Positions 1-6,737 of a DNA stretch of 13,290 bases are shown piece by piece. The notes beneath the pieces were generated by a model. It was not told the DNA's origin. It saw nothing but the letters and a program-made list of their open reading frames with translations, and made no database searches. The stretch is from Acidobacteriaceae bacterium (lineage in GTDB: Bacteria; Acidobacteriota; Terriglobia; Terriglobales; Acidobacteriaceae), in NCBI GenBank assembly GCA_003168235.1, contig PMSZ01000351.1, forward strand, positions 1 through 13,290, given 5' to 3'. Each line of letters begins with the position of its first letter. Within the stretch, counting starts at the first letter, position 1. Made by a program: the position numbers and the translations under genes.

Positions 1-345
1 AGCCTCAAAGGGACCTATGCCTGGCGCAGGTCGGGCATGAACAAATCCATGGGTGGCCCTGTTGCCCAGCTGGGCCTCGACCTCTTTAACGGAGACGGGA
101 CGCGCGGCATCACTCGCTCGACCGGAATCAGCTACCCTCAATCCTACGACTGGACCGATTCCTCGTGGCCGAACGGAAGTTACACGGTCGATCCAGATTG
201 TACCGGCTCGCTCTTCAATGCAAATGGAACAAAAATCGAGAACATCATCGTCCTTGACGGAGGCAAGAGATTCTCCGTGATCAGCTTTGAGCCGGACAAG
301 GTTGTCACGGGAGAGGGGACGAGGCTGGAGGAGGAGAAGGACTAA
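1..345 (+). CDS. Exported beta-repeat protein, 3' end (5' truncated by window)
   Basis: The reading frame is open from base 1, so this is the C-terminal 114 residues of a longer protein, and the ATG at 37 is internal. The visible part begins SLKGTYAW and ends with a segment GSYTVDPDCTG followed by VLDGGKRFSVISFEPDKVV and a TAA stop. This matches the C-terminal module of the next gene (ASLSGTYGW, then GSYKVGADCRG, then VVVDGGNELLALETDADTVV), so the two are neighbouring paralogues. One Cys is visible; its likely partner, just before SLKGTY, lies outside the window. The module is rich in Gly, Thr and Ser with alternating hydrophobics, suggesting beta-sheet. I infer that the protein is exported because its paralogue has a signal peptide. 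Function is unknown. Confidence 0.85.
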   Translation, partial: SLKGTYAWRRSGMNKSMGGPVAQLGLDLFNGDGTRGITRSTGISYPQSYDWTDSSWPNGSYTVDPDCTGSLFNANGTKIENIIVLDGGKRFSVISFEPDKVVTGEGTRLEEEKD

Positions 346-549
346 CCGTGCGCTGACTAAGTTGGATGCACACTTCTCCACAGCAACGGTGCCCTATCGC
401 CAACCTCGGGAAGAGCACGCTTGACTCGTCCGCAGGCACGTTCGCGAACAGGGATTGAGCGGACGATAACAGCCGTCTCTGGGGATAAGAAGGAAGTCCG
501 GGCTAGATAGACGAACGCAAGCAACAAACGCAGGGAAGAGGAGAGCACC

Positions 550-1344
550 ATGATTTCCAAAATGTTTCGCATCGCTTTAACGATTCTTCTTGCCACCTTA
601 GCATTCAGTTCCGCTGCCGGGGCGGCGACTTGTTCAAACGCCTCTCTGAGTGGCACCTACGGGTGGCTGCACGGCGGCACAGCTAGCGACGGCACCCCTG
701 TGATCGGCGTCAGCCAGGTCACGTTTGACTCAACCACAGGCACGTATACCGGAGAGGACACAACATCCCATGACGGCGTGGTTACCACCGAGTCTATCAC
801 CGCAACATACGCAGTCCACTCGAACTGCACCGCCAAGGCTACAGTCAAGGTAGACGGCGTCTTGGCTGGGAATATCGCCTTTGTGGTTACGTCAACAGGT
901 TTTCTGTCCCTTAACCTGACGCCAGGCGGCCAAAGGACCTTGGCGGGACCCGGCGTGGAGCAGGGCTCCCCGACCTGCACCAATTCCGGAGTTGAGGGTA
1001 GTTTTGGGTTTGAAACAACCGGCGTCTTCGTCGCAGGCGCGCCCGTCACAGGACCGGTGGCTTTCATCGGGGAGTTGAATTTAAAGATCAACCCTTCTGG
1101 GGAAGGAGTGATAAGCGGACACGTAGCGAGTAGCGAGGATGGCACGATTCTGACGTTCGCAGAGGGGCCCGTCACCGGTTCTTACAAGGTCGGCGCGGAC
1201 TGCAGGGGCAGGGCTACCATAACGCCGGAGGGCATGTCCGCCCTGAATTTCAGCTTCGTGGTTGTGGACGGCGGGAATGAACTGCTAGCCCTTGAGACGG
1301 ACGCGGACACGGTTGTCAGCGGCACTCTGGTGAAGGGCAATTAA
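550..1344 (+). CDS. Exported two-module beta-repeat protein, unknown function
   Basis: This is a 264-residue protein with a classical signal peptide (residues 1 to about 26, hydrophobic core then SSAAGAA). The mature part holds two copies of a module of about 115 residues. Copy 1 runs from about 28 to 138 and starts CSNASLSGTYGW. Copy 2 runs from about 143 to 264 and starts CTNSGVEGSFGF. Each copy has two Cys (C28/C93 and C143/C218), which could form a disulfide in the periplasm. Each ends with a hydrophobic hairpin such as FSFVVVDGGNELLALETDAD followed by a V-x-G strand. The ATG at 550 has a good ribosome binding site (GAGGAG at 538-543, six bases away). The last module resembles the truncated gene upstream, and a similar pattern recurs in the lipoprotein downstream. 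I cannot name a function; a surface or periplasmic beta-barrel or beta-sandwich is inferred. Confidence 0.85.
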   Translation: MISKMFRIALTILLATLAFSSAAGAATCSNASLSGTYGWLHGGTASDGTPVIGVSQVTFDSTTGTYTGEDTTSHDGVVTTESITATYAVHSNCTAKATVKVDGVLAGNIAFVVTSTGFLSLNLTPGGQRTLAGPGVEQGSPTCTNSGVEGSFGFETTGVFVAGAPVTGPVAFIGELNLKINPSGEGVISGHVASSEDGTILTFAEGPVTGSYKVGADCRGRATITPEGMSALNFSFVVVDGGNELLALETDADTVVSGTLVKGN

Positions 1345-1414
1345 AGCAACGAAGACGGCATCTGTGCAAAGCACTCACCCTACAACATTCATCACTCGAG
1401 AGAGGAGCGAATCC

Positions 1415-1870
1415 ATGAGGCATAGTCGTTTCATCAGTTCGACCCCACTGATCGCGGGGCTGCTGACGGCCCTCCTGTTCGCGATGCTGGTTGCTCCACT
1501 TAACGCAGACGATTCTGATTCGCGGTACGACGTCAGCAAAGAAGTCACGCTCAGCGGCACCGTATCGAGCGTCCTCCACAAACCCGCCCCGGGAATGATC
1601 TGGGGCTCCCATCTTATGGTCGAGACTGTCTCCGGCAGATTAGACGCGAGTCTGGGCCGATTCGGTTTGGAAGGCAAAGGCGCGCTGTCCGTCACCCCCG
1701 GCCAGCAGATTGAACTCACCGGCGTCATGAAGACGGTTCGCGACAAGGAAGTCTTCGTGGTCCGCAGCGTAAAAGCAAACGGCAAAACCTACACTATGCG
1801 CAATGAGCACGGGATCGAAGTGTCGCCACTAGCCCGTGAACGCGCCGCCAAGAAAGGGGTGACGCTATGA
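1415..1870 (+). CDS. Small exported OB-fold-like protein
   Basis: This is a 151-residue protein. I chose the ATG at 1415 over an upstream GTG at 1364 because GAGAGGAG lies about seven bases before it and because it gives a clean signal peptide (RHSR, then a hydrophobic stretch to about residue 28, and LNA as the likely cleavage site). The mature part (about 32-151) reads as a small beta-barrel. KEVTLSGTVSSV opens it, a HLMVET strand and a GQQIELTGVMK strand follow, and KEVFVVRSVKANGKTYTMRNEHG closes it. This pattern of G-T-V opening strand and L-x-x-R-x-E-x-G ending is typical of small exported OB-fold proteins of unknown ligand. The stop codon overlaps the lipoprotein start by four bases (ATGA), so the two are probably translated together. 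Confidence 0.8.
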   Translation: MRHSRFISSTPLIAGLLTALLFAMLVAPLNADDSDSRYDVSKEVTLSGTVSSVLHKPAPGMIWGSHLMVETVSGRLDASLGRFGLEGKGALSVTPGQQIELTGVMKTVRDKEVFVVRSVKANGKTYTMRNEHGIEVSPLARERAAKKGVTL

Positions 1871-3927
1871 ACCGCAACTTCACCAGCATTCTCGCGTTGA
1901 TTTTGGTTTGCCTGGTTTTCGGGTTCCTGACGGGCTGCAGCAGCAGCAATTCGAGTACGCCGCCTCCGCCTCCCATCCTCGCGATCACGGCGACGAGCGG
2001 ATCGGGACAAAAAGCAAACGTCGGTGACGCCTTTACCAACATGCTGGTAGCCACCGTGACATCCAACGGAACGGCGGCCAGCGGGGTAACGGTTACGTTC
2101 ACGGCGGTCGCGGGATCAGCCGGTCAGAGCTGCACCCCCTCCGCCACCACTGCTACCACCACCTCCGATGGCACCGCATCGATCACATGCACTGCAAACT
2201 CGACGCCCGGCGCCTACTCAGTAACAGCCGCGGCCACGGGAGCCACAGCAACGGCCAGTTTCACCGAAGGCAACACCGCTCCCCGCGTGTTCGTGTTCTA
2301 TGTGAACGGGCTGGAAAATAGCGCCTCCGAAGGACCGGTTTACTACGGTGTCGCAGGCGCGGTGGGCTTTGACTTAAGCGGCAACGTCCTCGGCGGCGAA
2401 CAGGACTATAACGACGGGCAAAACGGCTTCCCGGCACCGACCGACACAATCACGGCAACCGGCAGTTCGATGACGGTGAATCCAACCACCGGCACCGGGA
2501 CACTCGTCCTTAATGTTTCGGCCAGCAACCCTAATGTCGGAGTGGCCGGCATCGAGACCTTCGCCGTTCAGTTCCTAAACGCAAGTCATGCGCTGATCAC
2601 GCAGTTTGATGGGTCGGCAACTTCCAGCGGAAGCTTCGACCTGCAGACGGCAACGAGTAGTGCCGGCGGCAATTTTGCCTTCACCCTCTCCGGGATAGAC
2701 ATCGCAGGCTTCCCGTTTGCGTATGGAGGCGTGTTCTCGAACACCAGCGGCACCATCCACGGAACGTACGACGAAAATGATTCCGGGAAGGTGCTCGTGG
2801 AGAACACTCTCACAGCGACGGACAACGGCGTCGGAGCGGACGTGTATGGGCGGGGCAGCATCACCGGCTTCACGGATCCCAACAACGGCAACGAACCCAT
2901 CTCGCTCGTCTACTACATCGTTGGTCCAGAAGTATTACGCATCATCGATGTTGACGCCGATGATACGATGGCGGGTTCAGCCTACGGCCAGGGCAGCGCC
3001 ACCTCCTTCGACAGCACAGTGCTGTCAACGGACGTATTTGGCATCGTGGACAACACGGAGGACGAGTACTTCGCCGCAGCGGGGCAACTCGTTGCCGCCA
3101 ATACCGCCGTTGGAATGTTTAGCGCCACATTCACGGGTGAAGGCGATGATGACGAAAATGGCACCGTCATGGCCACGGGTACCCCGTGCCGAGTCGCAGG
3201 CAACTACTCCTTTTCGACCACTGTGCTCGGTTATGGCAGCATGACCGGCATCACGGGGTTGGGATCCATTCACACACTCGGGCTGTATGCGACGGATCCA
3301 AAACTCAACCTTCTGGATCCCAACAACCCCACGGCGGCCAACCTGGGAGCCGCCCTCGTCCTCGATCGGGATGATTTCGCCCAAGGCACGGGAATCGTGG
3401 TTCCGCAAGGGACCATAGCGTCCGACGGATCTGACCTCAACAACAGCTACGGCTTCGGGGCGCAGGCCTTCACCGGCGAAGGCAGCTGGCCCACCGGGAA
3501 CGCGGGCTGGGAGTTTGACTTCGTCGGGCAAGGAACGTTTGCGTCGCTTGTTTTCACGACCGGGACCGGCGGGCCCCCCACTCCGGCAGATATCAGCGAC
3601 CCCTACGCGTTCTTCGTATCCGGCACGCCGGATGAATACACTGCCGTTACCATCGCGGGGACTTCAGCCGCACCTGACGCCGCGGGGCGGTACGCCTTCC
3701 CATCGGCCACTCCATTTGCCGTCGGTCCGGTGGGGGGCGCTGACGGTTCAACCGTCGACTTCACTGTGGTCATGTATGAAGCTGATCCGGGGCTGGTGTT
3801 CTCGCTCGAGGAGGACACCTTCAGCGAATGGCTGGGCACCTTCCAGGAAATGAGTGCCAGCTCGCTGAAGGCAATGCACCTGAAAAGAGGACCGCTGGTC
3901 AAGAGCCAAGCGAAACCCAAACGCTAA
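1867..3927 (+). CDS. Large lipoprotein with Ig-like domain and beta-rich repeats
   Basis: This is a 686-residue predicted lipoprotein. Its signal sequence ends in the lipobox L21-T-G-C24, followed by a Ser-rich and then Pro-rich linker (SSSNSSTPPPPP). Residues about 38-135 look like a bacterial Ig-like (Big_1/invasin type) domain, with ASGVTVTFTAVAG and two Cys (C89, C108) that may pair. From about 138 to 665 the protein is made of roughly four beta-rich modules. Each ends in a hydrophobic pair of strands followed by acidic residues and a G-x-Q-like end, for example FAVQFLNASHALITQFDGSA, VYYIVGPEVLRIIDVDADD and FTVVMYEADPGLVFSLEED. The tail is basic (LKRGPLVKSQAKPKR). The start overlaps the preceding stop in ATGA. 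It is likely anchored in the outer membrane. Adhesion or matrix binding is possible but not shown. Confidence 0.85.
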   Translation: MNRNFTSILALILVCLVFGFLTGCSSSNSSTPPPPPILAITATSGSGQKANVGDAFTNMLVATVTSNGTAASGVTVTFTAVAGSAGQSCTPSATTATTTSDGTASITCTANSTPGAYSVTAAATGATATASFTEGNTAPRVFVFYVNGLENSASEGPVYYGVAGAVGFDLSGNVLGGEQDYNDGQNGFPAPTDTITATGSSMTVNPTTGTGTLVLNVSASNPNVGVAGIETFAVQFLNASHALITQFDGSATSSGSFDLQTATSSAGGNFAFTLSGIDIAGFPFAYGGVFSNTSGTIHGTYDENDSGKVLVENTLTATDNGVGADVYGRGSITGFTDPNNGNEPISLVYYIVGPEVLRIIDVDADDTMAGSAYGQGSATSFDSTVLSTDVFGIVDNTEDEYFAAAGQLVAANTAVGMFSATFTGEGDDDENGTVMATGTPCRVAGNYSFSTTVLGYGSMTGITGLGSIHTLGLYATDPKLNLLDPNNPTAANLGAALVLDRDDFAQGTGIVVPQGTIASDGSDLNNSYGFGAQAFTGEGSWPTGNAGWEFDFVGQGTFASLVFTTGTGGPPTPADISDPYAFFVSGTPDEYTAVTIAGTSAAPDAAGRYAFPSATPFAVGPVGGADGSTVDFTVVMYEADPGLVFSLEEDTFSEWLGTFQEMSASSLKAMHLKRGPLVKSQAKPKR

Positions 3928-3979
3928 CCAGTAAACCAAACGAGGACTTGCGGGAACGCCTGCCATTACAATTGAAAAC

Positions 3980-4076
3980 TGGCGGAAGCGTGTGTGAGTC
4001 GAACACACCGGCGACATCGTAGATGCCGCCCGCCGGTTTTGAAGACCGGGACGATCACCGGACCGCATGCGCTTCC
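3980..4076 (-). tRNA. selC: tRNA-Sec (anticodon UCA)
   Basis: On the minus strand this 97-base gene folds as a bacterial selenocysteine tRNA. It starts GGAAGCGC and ends ACGCTTCC-G-CCA, giving an eight-base acceptor arm in which only the eighth pair (C-A) is mismatched. The D arm has a six-base stem (GCGGTC with GATCGT) around a four-base CGGT loop, as in E. coli selC. The anticodon arm is CCGGT-CTTCAAA-ACCGG, with TCA at 4040-4042. The extra arm is very long, with a nine-base stem (GGCGGCATC with GATGTCGCC). The T arm is GTGTG-TTCGACT-CACAC. The CCA end is encoded. The gene reads UGA as selenocysteine together with SelA, SelB and SelD, none of which is in the window. It lies convergent to the lipoprotein gene. 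I see no obvious promoter or terminator for it. Confidence 0.95.
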
Positions 4077-4155
4077 GTGTCTGGTTTCGCGCGCGGTTTC
4101 TTAGCAATGCGCACCGAGACACTTGCAGAGAAGTTCGTTGGCAACGTTACACGAA

Positions 4156-4815
4156 CTACTTCGGTTGTGCCACCACTCGCAGATAGGGCTTCAGCGTTTT
4201 GAATCCGGCTGGATATTTCTGTTTCGCTTGCTCATCGGAAACCGAGGTGGGGATGATCACGTCGTCTCCCGGCTTCCAGTTTACCGGCGTGGCCACGCTG
4301 TGCTTGGCGGAGAGCTGGATGGAATCAAGAACGCGCAGGACCTCATCGAAATTGCGTCCGCTGCTCATGGGATAGATCAGCATCAGCTTGATTTTTTTGT
4401 CGGGGCCGACTACGAACACAGTGCGCACGGTGGCGTTATCGGCGGCAGTGCGGCCCTCGCTCGTGGCTCCGGCGGTTTCGGGCAACATGTCGTAGAGCTT
4501 GGCGATCTTCAGTTCAGGATCGCCGATCATGGGATACGTCACCTTGTGGCCTTGCGTTTCTTCAATGTCGGCGGCCCATTTGCCGTGACTGGTGACGGGA
4601 TCGACGCTCAGGCCGATAATTTTTGTGTTGCGCTTGGCGAACTCCGGCTGCAGCCCGGCCATGTAGCCGAGTTCGGTGGTGCACACGGGAGTGAAATCCT
4701 TAGGATGCGAAAACAGGATAGCCCAGCCGTCGCCGATCCATTCGTGAAAGTTGATGGGGCCCTGGGTGGTTTCCGCAGTGAAGTTCGGAGCTTCGGAATT
4801 GATGCGCAGAGACAT
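4156..4815 (-). CDS. 1-Cys peroxiredoxin (Prx6 family)
   Basis: This 219-residue enzyme reduces hydrogen peroxide and organic peroxides in the cytoplasm. The peroxidatic site is P38-x-x-x-T42-x-x-C45 within SHPKDFTPVCTTELG, the Prx6 signature. C45 is the only Cys in the protein, so it must be a 1-Cys enzyme that needs an outside thiol to recycle. The Arg in TVRTVFVVGPDKKIK and the long C-terminal domain (KHSVATPVNWKPGDDVIIPT, then a KYPAGFKTLKPYLR ending) also fit Prx6, and the length is normal. The start has GAGG seven bases upstream (4823-4826). It is divergent from the PhzF-family gene across an AT-rich gap. Despite the neighbouring tRNA-Sec, the active site is encoded as Cys, not UGA. Confidence 0.95.
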   Translation of the reverse strand: MSLRINSEAPNFTAETTQGPINFHEWIGDGWAILFSHPKDFTPVCTTELGYMAGLQPEFAKRNTKIIGLSVDPVTSHGKWAADIEETQGHKVTYPMIGDPELKIAKLYDMLPETAGATSEGRTAADNATVRTVFVVGPDKKIKLMLIYPMSSGRNFDEVLRVLDSIQLSAKHSVATPVNWKPGDDVIIPTSVSDEQAKQKYPAGFKTLKPYLRVVAQPK

Positions 4816-5011
4816 GTTCGATCCTCGTGTTTCAGTTTCCGTTTCAGGGATGGATGGCGGCGCTCGTTAAAACCCTATAACATTAGTAGACAATAATATC
4901 GTGCGCCCGGGTAGCCCGTCAACGCGTCCAAATGCTGTGCGATTTTATCGTAACGCATCGAGGCGCGCTTATGCTTAGCGCACGCGTGCGACGGCGGTAA
5001 TATTTTAAGGT
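4816..5011. promoter_or_regulatory. Divergent intergenic region with probable promoters
   Basis: This 196-base gap separates the peroxiredoxin (minus) and PhzF-family (plus) genes. It contains an AT-rich island at about 4868-4899 (CTATAACATTAGTAGACAA and onward), in contrast to GC-rich surroundings, which likely holds the peroxiredoxin promoter. I cannot place a convincing -35/-10 pair there. On the plus side, TAATAT at 4998-5003 lies 17 bases after TTAGCG at 4975-4980. This could be a promoter, but it would start transcription right at the annotated ATG at 5012. No clear OxyR- or PerR-type operator was recognised. Confidence 0.35.
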
Positions 5012-5983
5012 ATGGCTACTTCAGTGCAAAATCTCTCCGCATCCCGCTTAACGATGTTCCGCCTAAAGATGGTGCAGGTCGATGTGTTCACCGACCGCGC
5101 TCTCACCGGCAACTCTCTCGCCGTATTTCTTGATGGCCGCGGTCTCAGCACAGAACAGATGCAGGCCCTGGCGCGGGAGATGAATCTCTCCGAAACCACC
5201 TTCATTCTTCCCAGGGACGCCGCGACGGAAAAAGTTCGCGGCGTGCGCGTGCGCATTTTTACCGTGCAGGAAGAGCTGCCATTCGCCGGACATCCTACGC
5301 TGGGCACGGCTTTTGTGTTGCATGGCCAGACTGGCTCGGACGAAGTCCGTCTCAATGAAGTCCGGCTCGATCTGGATGCCGGTACTATTCCGGTGAACTT
5401 CACTGCGGATTCCGGCGATGGTCGCTCTCGCAAAGATTCTCCACGAGTTGCCTTTGGAGAAATGCGCCAAAAGGATCCTGAGTTCGGAGTGACCCACGAC
5501 GTGCAGGCCGTGGCCAGCCTGACAAACGTTAGCGCCGCCGACTTCGACGACTCCGTTCCTATTCAAACCGTCTCCACGGGCCTTCCCTACACCATCGCGA
5601 CCTTACGTTCGCTCCGGATGCTGCAGAACCTGCGGCTCGATATGGCCCGCGCCTCCGAATATCTGGCGCGCAGCGGAGGAAAATTCTTCTACTTTGTGTG
5701 CCGCGAAACGGTAAACCCCAAAGCCCGCCTCCACGCCCGCATGATCTTTTACGGCGGGGACGATCCAGCCACGGGCTCGGCGGCGGGATGCTGTTCGGCC
5801 TGGATGGTTGCAAACGCCGTGGCCGCGAGCGATGAGCAGGTTTTGATCGAGCAGGGTCTTGAAGTGCACCGTCCCAGCAGCATTTTTGTTCGCGCAACAA
5901 AGAGGGATAACCAGATCGTCAATGTGCGTGTCGGTGGAAATTGTGTCGAAGTGCTCCGCGCTGAAGTTGCGATCGAGATTTAG
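5012..5983 (+). CDS. PhzF-family isomerase/epimerase
   Basis: This 323-residue protein belongs to the PhzF/diaminopimelate-epimerase-like fold. The visible signatures are VQVDVFTDRALTGNSLAVF at the start of the first half, NLSETTFI with the catalytic Glu (E61 here), PFAGHPTLGTA, and GGDDPATGSAAGC in the second half. PhzF itself isomerises dihydro-hydroxyanthranilate in phenazine synthesis. Most family members are uncharacterised, and no other phenazine gene is here, so the substrate is unknown. The start is uncertain. The ATG at 5012 gives a 14-residue extension without a good ribosome binding site (AAGG only one base away). The ATG codons at 5054 and 5069 match the family N-terminus better but also lack one. 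A terminator-like hairpin follows at 6062. Confidence 0.85.
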   Translation: MATSVQNLSASRLTMFRLKMVQVDVFTDRALTGNSLAVFLDGRGLSTEQMQALAREMNLSETTFILPRDAATEKVRGVRVRIFTVQEELPFAGHPTLGTAFVLHGQTGSDEVRLNEVRLDLDAGTIPVNFTADSGDGRSRKDSPRVAFGEMRQKDPEFGVTHDVQAVASLTNVSAADFDDSVPIQTVSTGLPYTIATLRSLRMLQNLRLDMARASEYLARSGGKFFYFVCRETVNPKARLHARMIFYGGDDPATGSAAGCCSAWMVANAVAASDEQVLIEQGLEVHRPSSIFVRATKRDNQIVNVRVGGNCVEVLRAEVAIEI

Positions 5984-6035
5984 CGCAACGAAACACTGCG
6001 ACAGTCGTGGCCCGCGGCGTAATGCCACTTTTGTT

Positions 6036-6053
6036 TGGCACACCAGAGTGCCA
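6036..6053. repeat. Inverted repeat, 6-base arms
   Basis: TGGCAC and GTGCCA form a perfect inverted repeat around a six-base spacer (ACCAGA). It sits just before a second hairpin in the gap between the PhzF-family gene and the response regulator. It could be an operator or part of the PhzF transcript end. It was checked against the sigma-54 consensus and does not fit. Confidence 0.4.
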
Positions 6054-6061
6054 TTGGCGAG

Positions 6062-6094
6062 CGCGGCACTTTACCGCTGCCGCGTTTCTGTTTA
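6062..6094 (+). terminator. Probable Rho-independent terminator after PhzF-family gene
   Basis: CGCGGCA (6062-6068) pairs perfectly with TGCCGCG (6078-6084) around a nine-base loop. It is followed by the T-rich tail TTTCTGTTTA. The position, about 78 bases after the PhzF-family stop, suits an end of that transcript and would separate it from the response regulator. The tail is interrupted, so termination may be partial. Confidence 0.5.
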
Positions 6095-6110
6095 GCATTC
6101 ACCTCGCTCA

Positions 6111-6129
6111 CGATTCTAAGAAAGAATCG
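6111..6129. repeat. Inverted repeat upstream of response regulator promoter
   Basis: CGATTCT (6111-6117) and AGAATCG (6123-6129) are perfect seven-base arms around AAGAA. The site lies about 40 bases upstream of a TATAAG box (6166-6171) and about 80 bases upstream of the response regulator start. This geometry fits a dimeric regulator binding just upstream of a promoter. It is inference only. Confidence 0.4.
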
Positions 6130-6138
6130 GAGAACGGA

Positions 6139-6171
6139 TTCAGAAACATTTCAGAAAAATATTCTTATAAG
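6139..6171 (+). promoter_or_regulatory. Possible promoter of response regulator gene
   Basis: TATAAG at 6166-6171 is a good -10 box in an AT-rich stretch. The only -35-like element is TTCAGA at 6139-6144, with an over-long 21-base spacing. A weak or absent -35 would suggest an activator, possibly at the inverted repeat just upstream. Transcription would start near 6178, about 28 bases before the ATG. Confidence 0.35.
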
Positions 6172-6205
6172 ATGTTTGGCGGCGAAAGTCCCCCGGTTAG
6201 GATCA

Positions 6206-6694
6206 ATGAAGCCCAAGAAAACGATTCTTTGTGTCGACGATAATGAACAAGCGCTCTCGATTCGCAAGATTCTGCTCGAAACCCGAGGCTACCGCGTGCT
6301 GGCGTGCAACAGCGGTGAGATGGCGCTCGAAGCCTTCCGCCGCGGCGGCGTTGACCTGGTGCTCACCGACCTGATTATGCCGGGCGTGGATGGTTCGCGG
6401 CTGATTGAGGAAGTTAAACGCGATTCGCCGCAGACTCCGGCCGTGCTGATCTCGGGACGCATCAAGATTTATGAACGCGAAACGCAGGCCGACGTTTTCC
6501 TTTGCAAGGGGATGTACGAACCCGCGGAACTGCTGGAACGCATTCGCCTGCTGCTGGTGCGCAAGCGCGGTCCGAAGCGCCACGAGGAAGTACGCGCCCA
6601 CGCGGCGGACCTGATGCACGCCGAGGCAAGTCACGCGAACGCCAGTCATGGCAATGACAAGCAGTCTGCCATCAGACGTGCGAATGTCGCGTGA
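6206..6694 (+). CDS. Single-domain response regulator (CheY-like)
   Basis: This is a 162-residue protein with only a receiver domain. It has the acidic pair D11-D12 (ILCVDDNE), the phospho-acceptor D55 (LVLTDLIMPGVDG), S83 (AVLISG) in the switch position and K101 (FLCKG). The receiver ends near residue 125 with LLLVRKRGPKR. It is followed by a Ala/His-rich, low-complexity tail of about 35 residues (AHAADLMHAEASHANASHGN) and no output domain. I chose the ATG at 6206 because AGGA precedes it and the family begins right there; the frame is open much further upstream. No histidine kinase is nearby, so its partner is unknown. The ABC ATPase follows 43 bases later on the same strand. Confidence 0.9.
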   Translation: MKPKKTILCVDDNEQALSIRKILLETRGYRVLACNSGEMALEAFRRGGVDLVLTDLIMPGVDGSRLIEEVKRDSPQTPAVLISGRIKIYERETQADVFLCKGMYEPAELLERIRLLLVRKRGPKRHEEVRAHAADLMHAEASHANASHGNDKQSAIRRANVA

Positions 6695-6737
6695 GCTGGC
6701 GAGGTCGGCGTTCACCGTGTGATATCGTTTTGTCTGG

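Noticed and set aside
346..549. Promoter search in the gap between the first two genes
   Set aside because: TTGACT at 421 and TTGAGC at 455 have no -10 box at a suitable distance; only the ribosome binding site at 538-543 is convincing.
357..656. A 99-residue minus-strand frame across the gap before 550
   Set aside because: No ribosome binding site or recognisable features; it overlaps the signal peptide region of the real gene.
4156..4815. Selenocysteine peroxiredoxin, given the neighbouring tRNA-Sec
   Set aside because: The peroxidatic residue is encoded by a Cys codon and there is no in-frame UGA.
4123..4896. A 257-residue plus-strand frame
   Set aside because: It is the antisense shadow of the peroxiredoxin, which has clear family motifs on the minus strand.
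6036..6053. Sigma-54 promoter (TGGCAC followed by a GC element)
   Set aside because: The distance between GG and GC is one base too long, and the TTGC element is absent; the sequence is simply an inverted repeat.
6035..6205. N-terminal extension of the response regulator
   Set aside because: The receiver domain begins at the ATG at 6206, and the upstream frame crosses inverted repeats and the promoter-like box.
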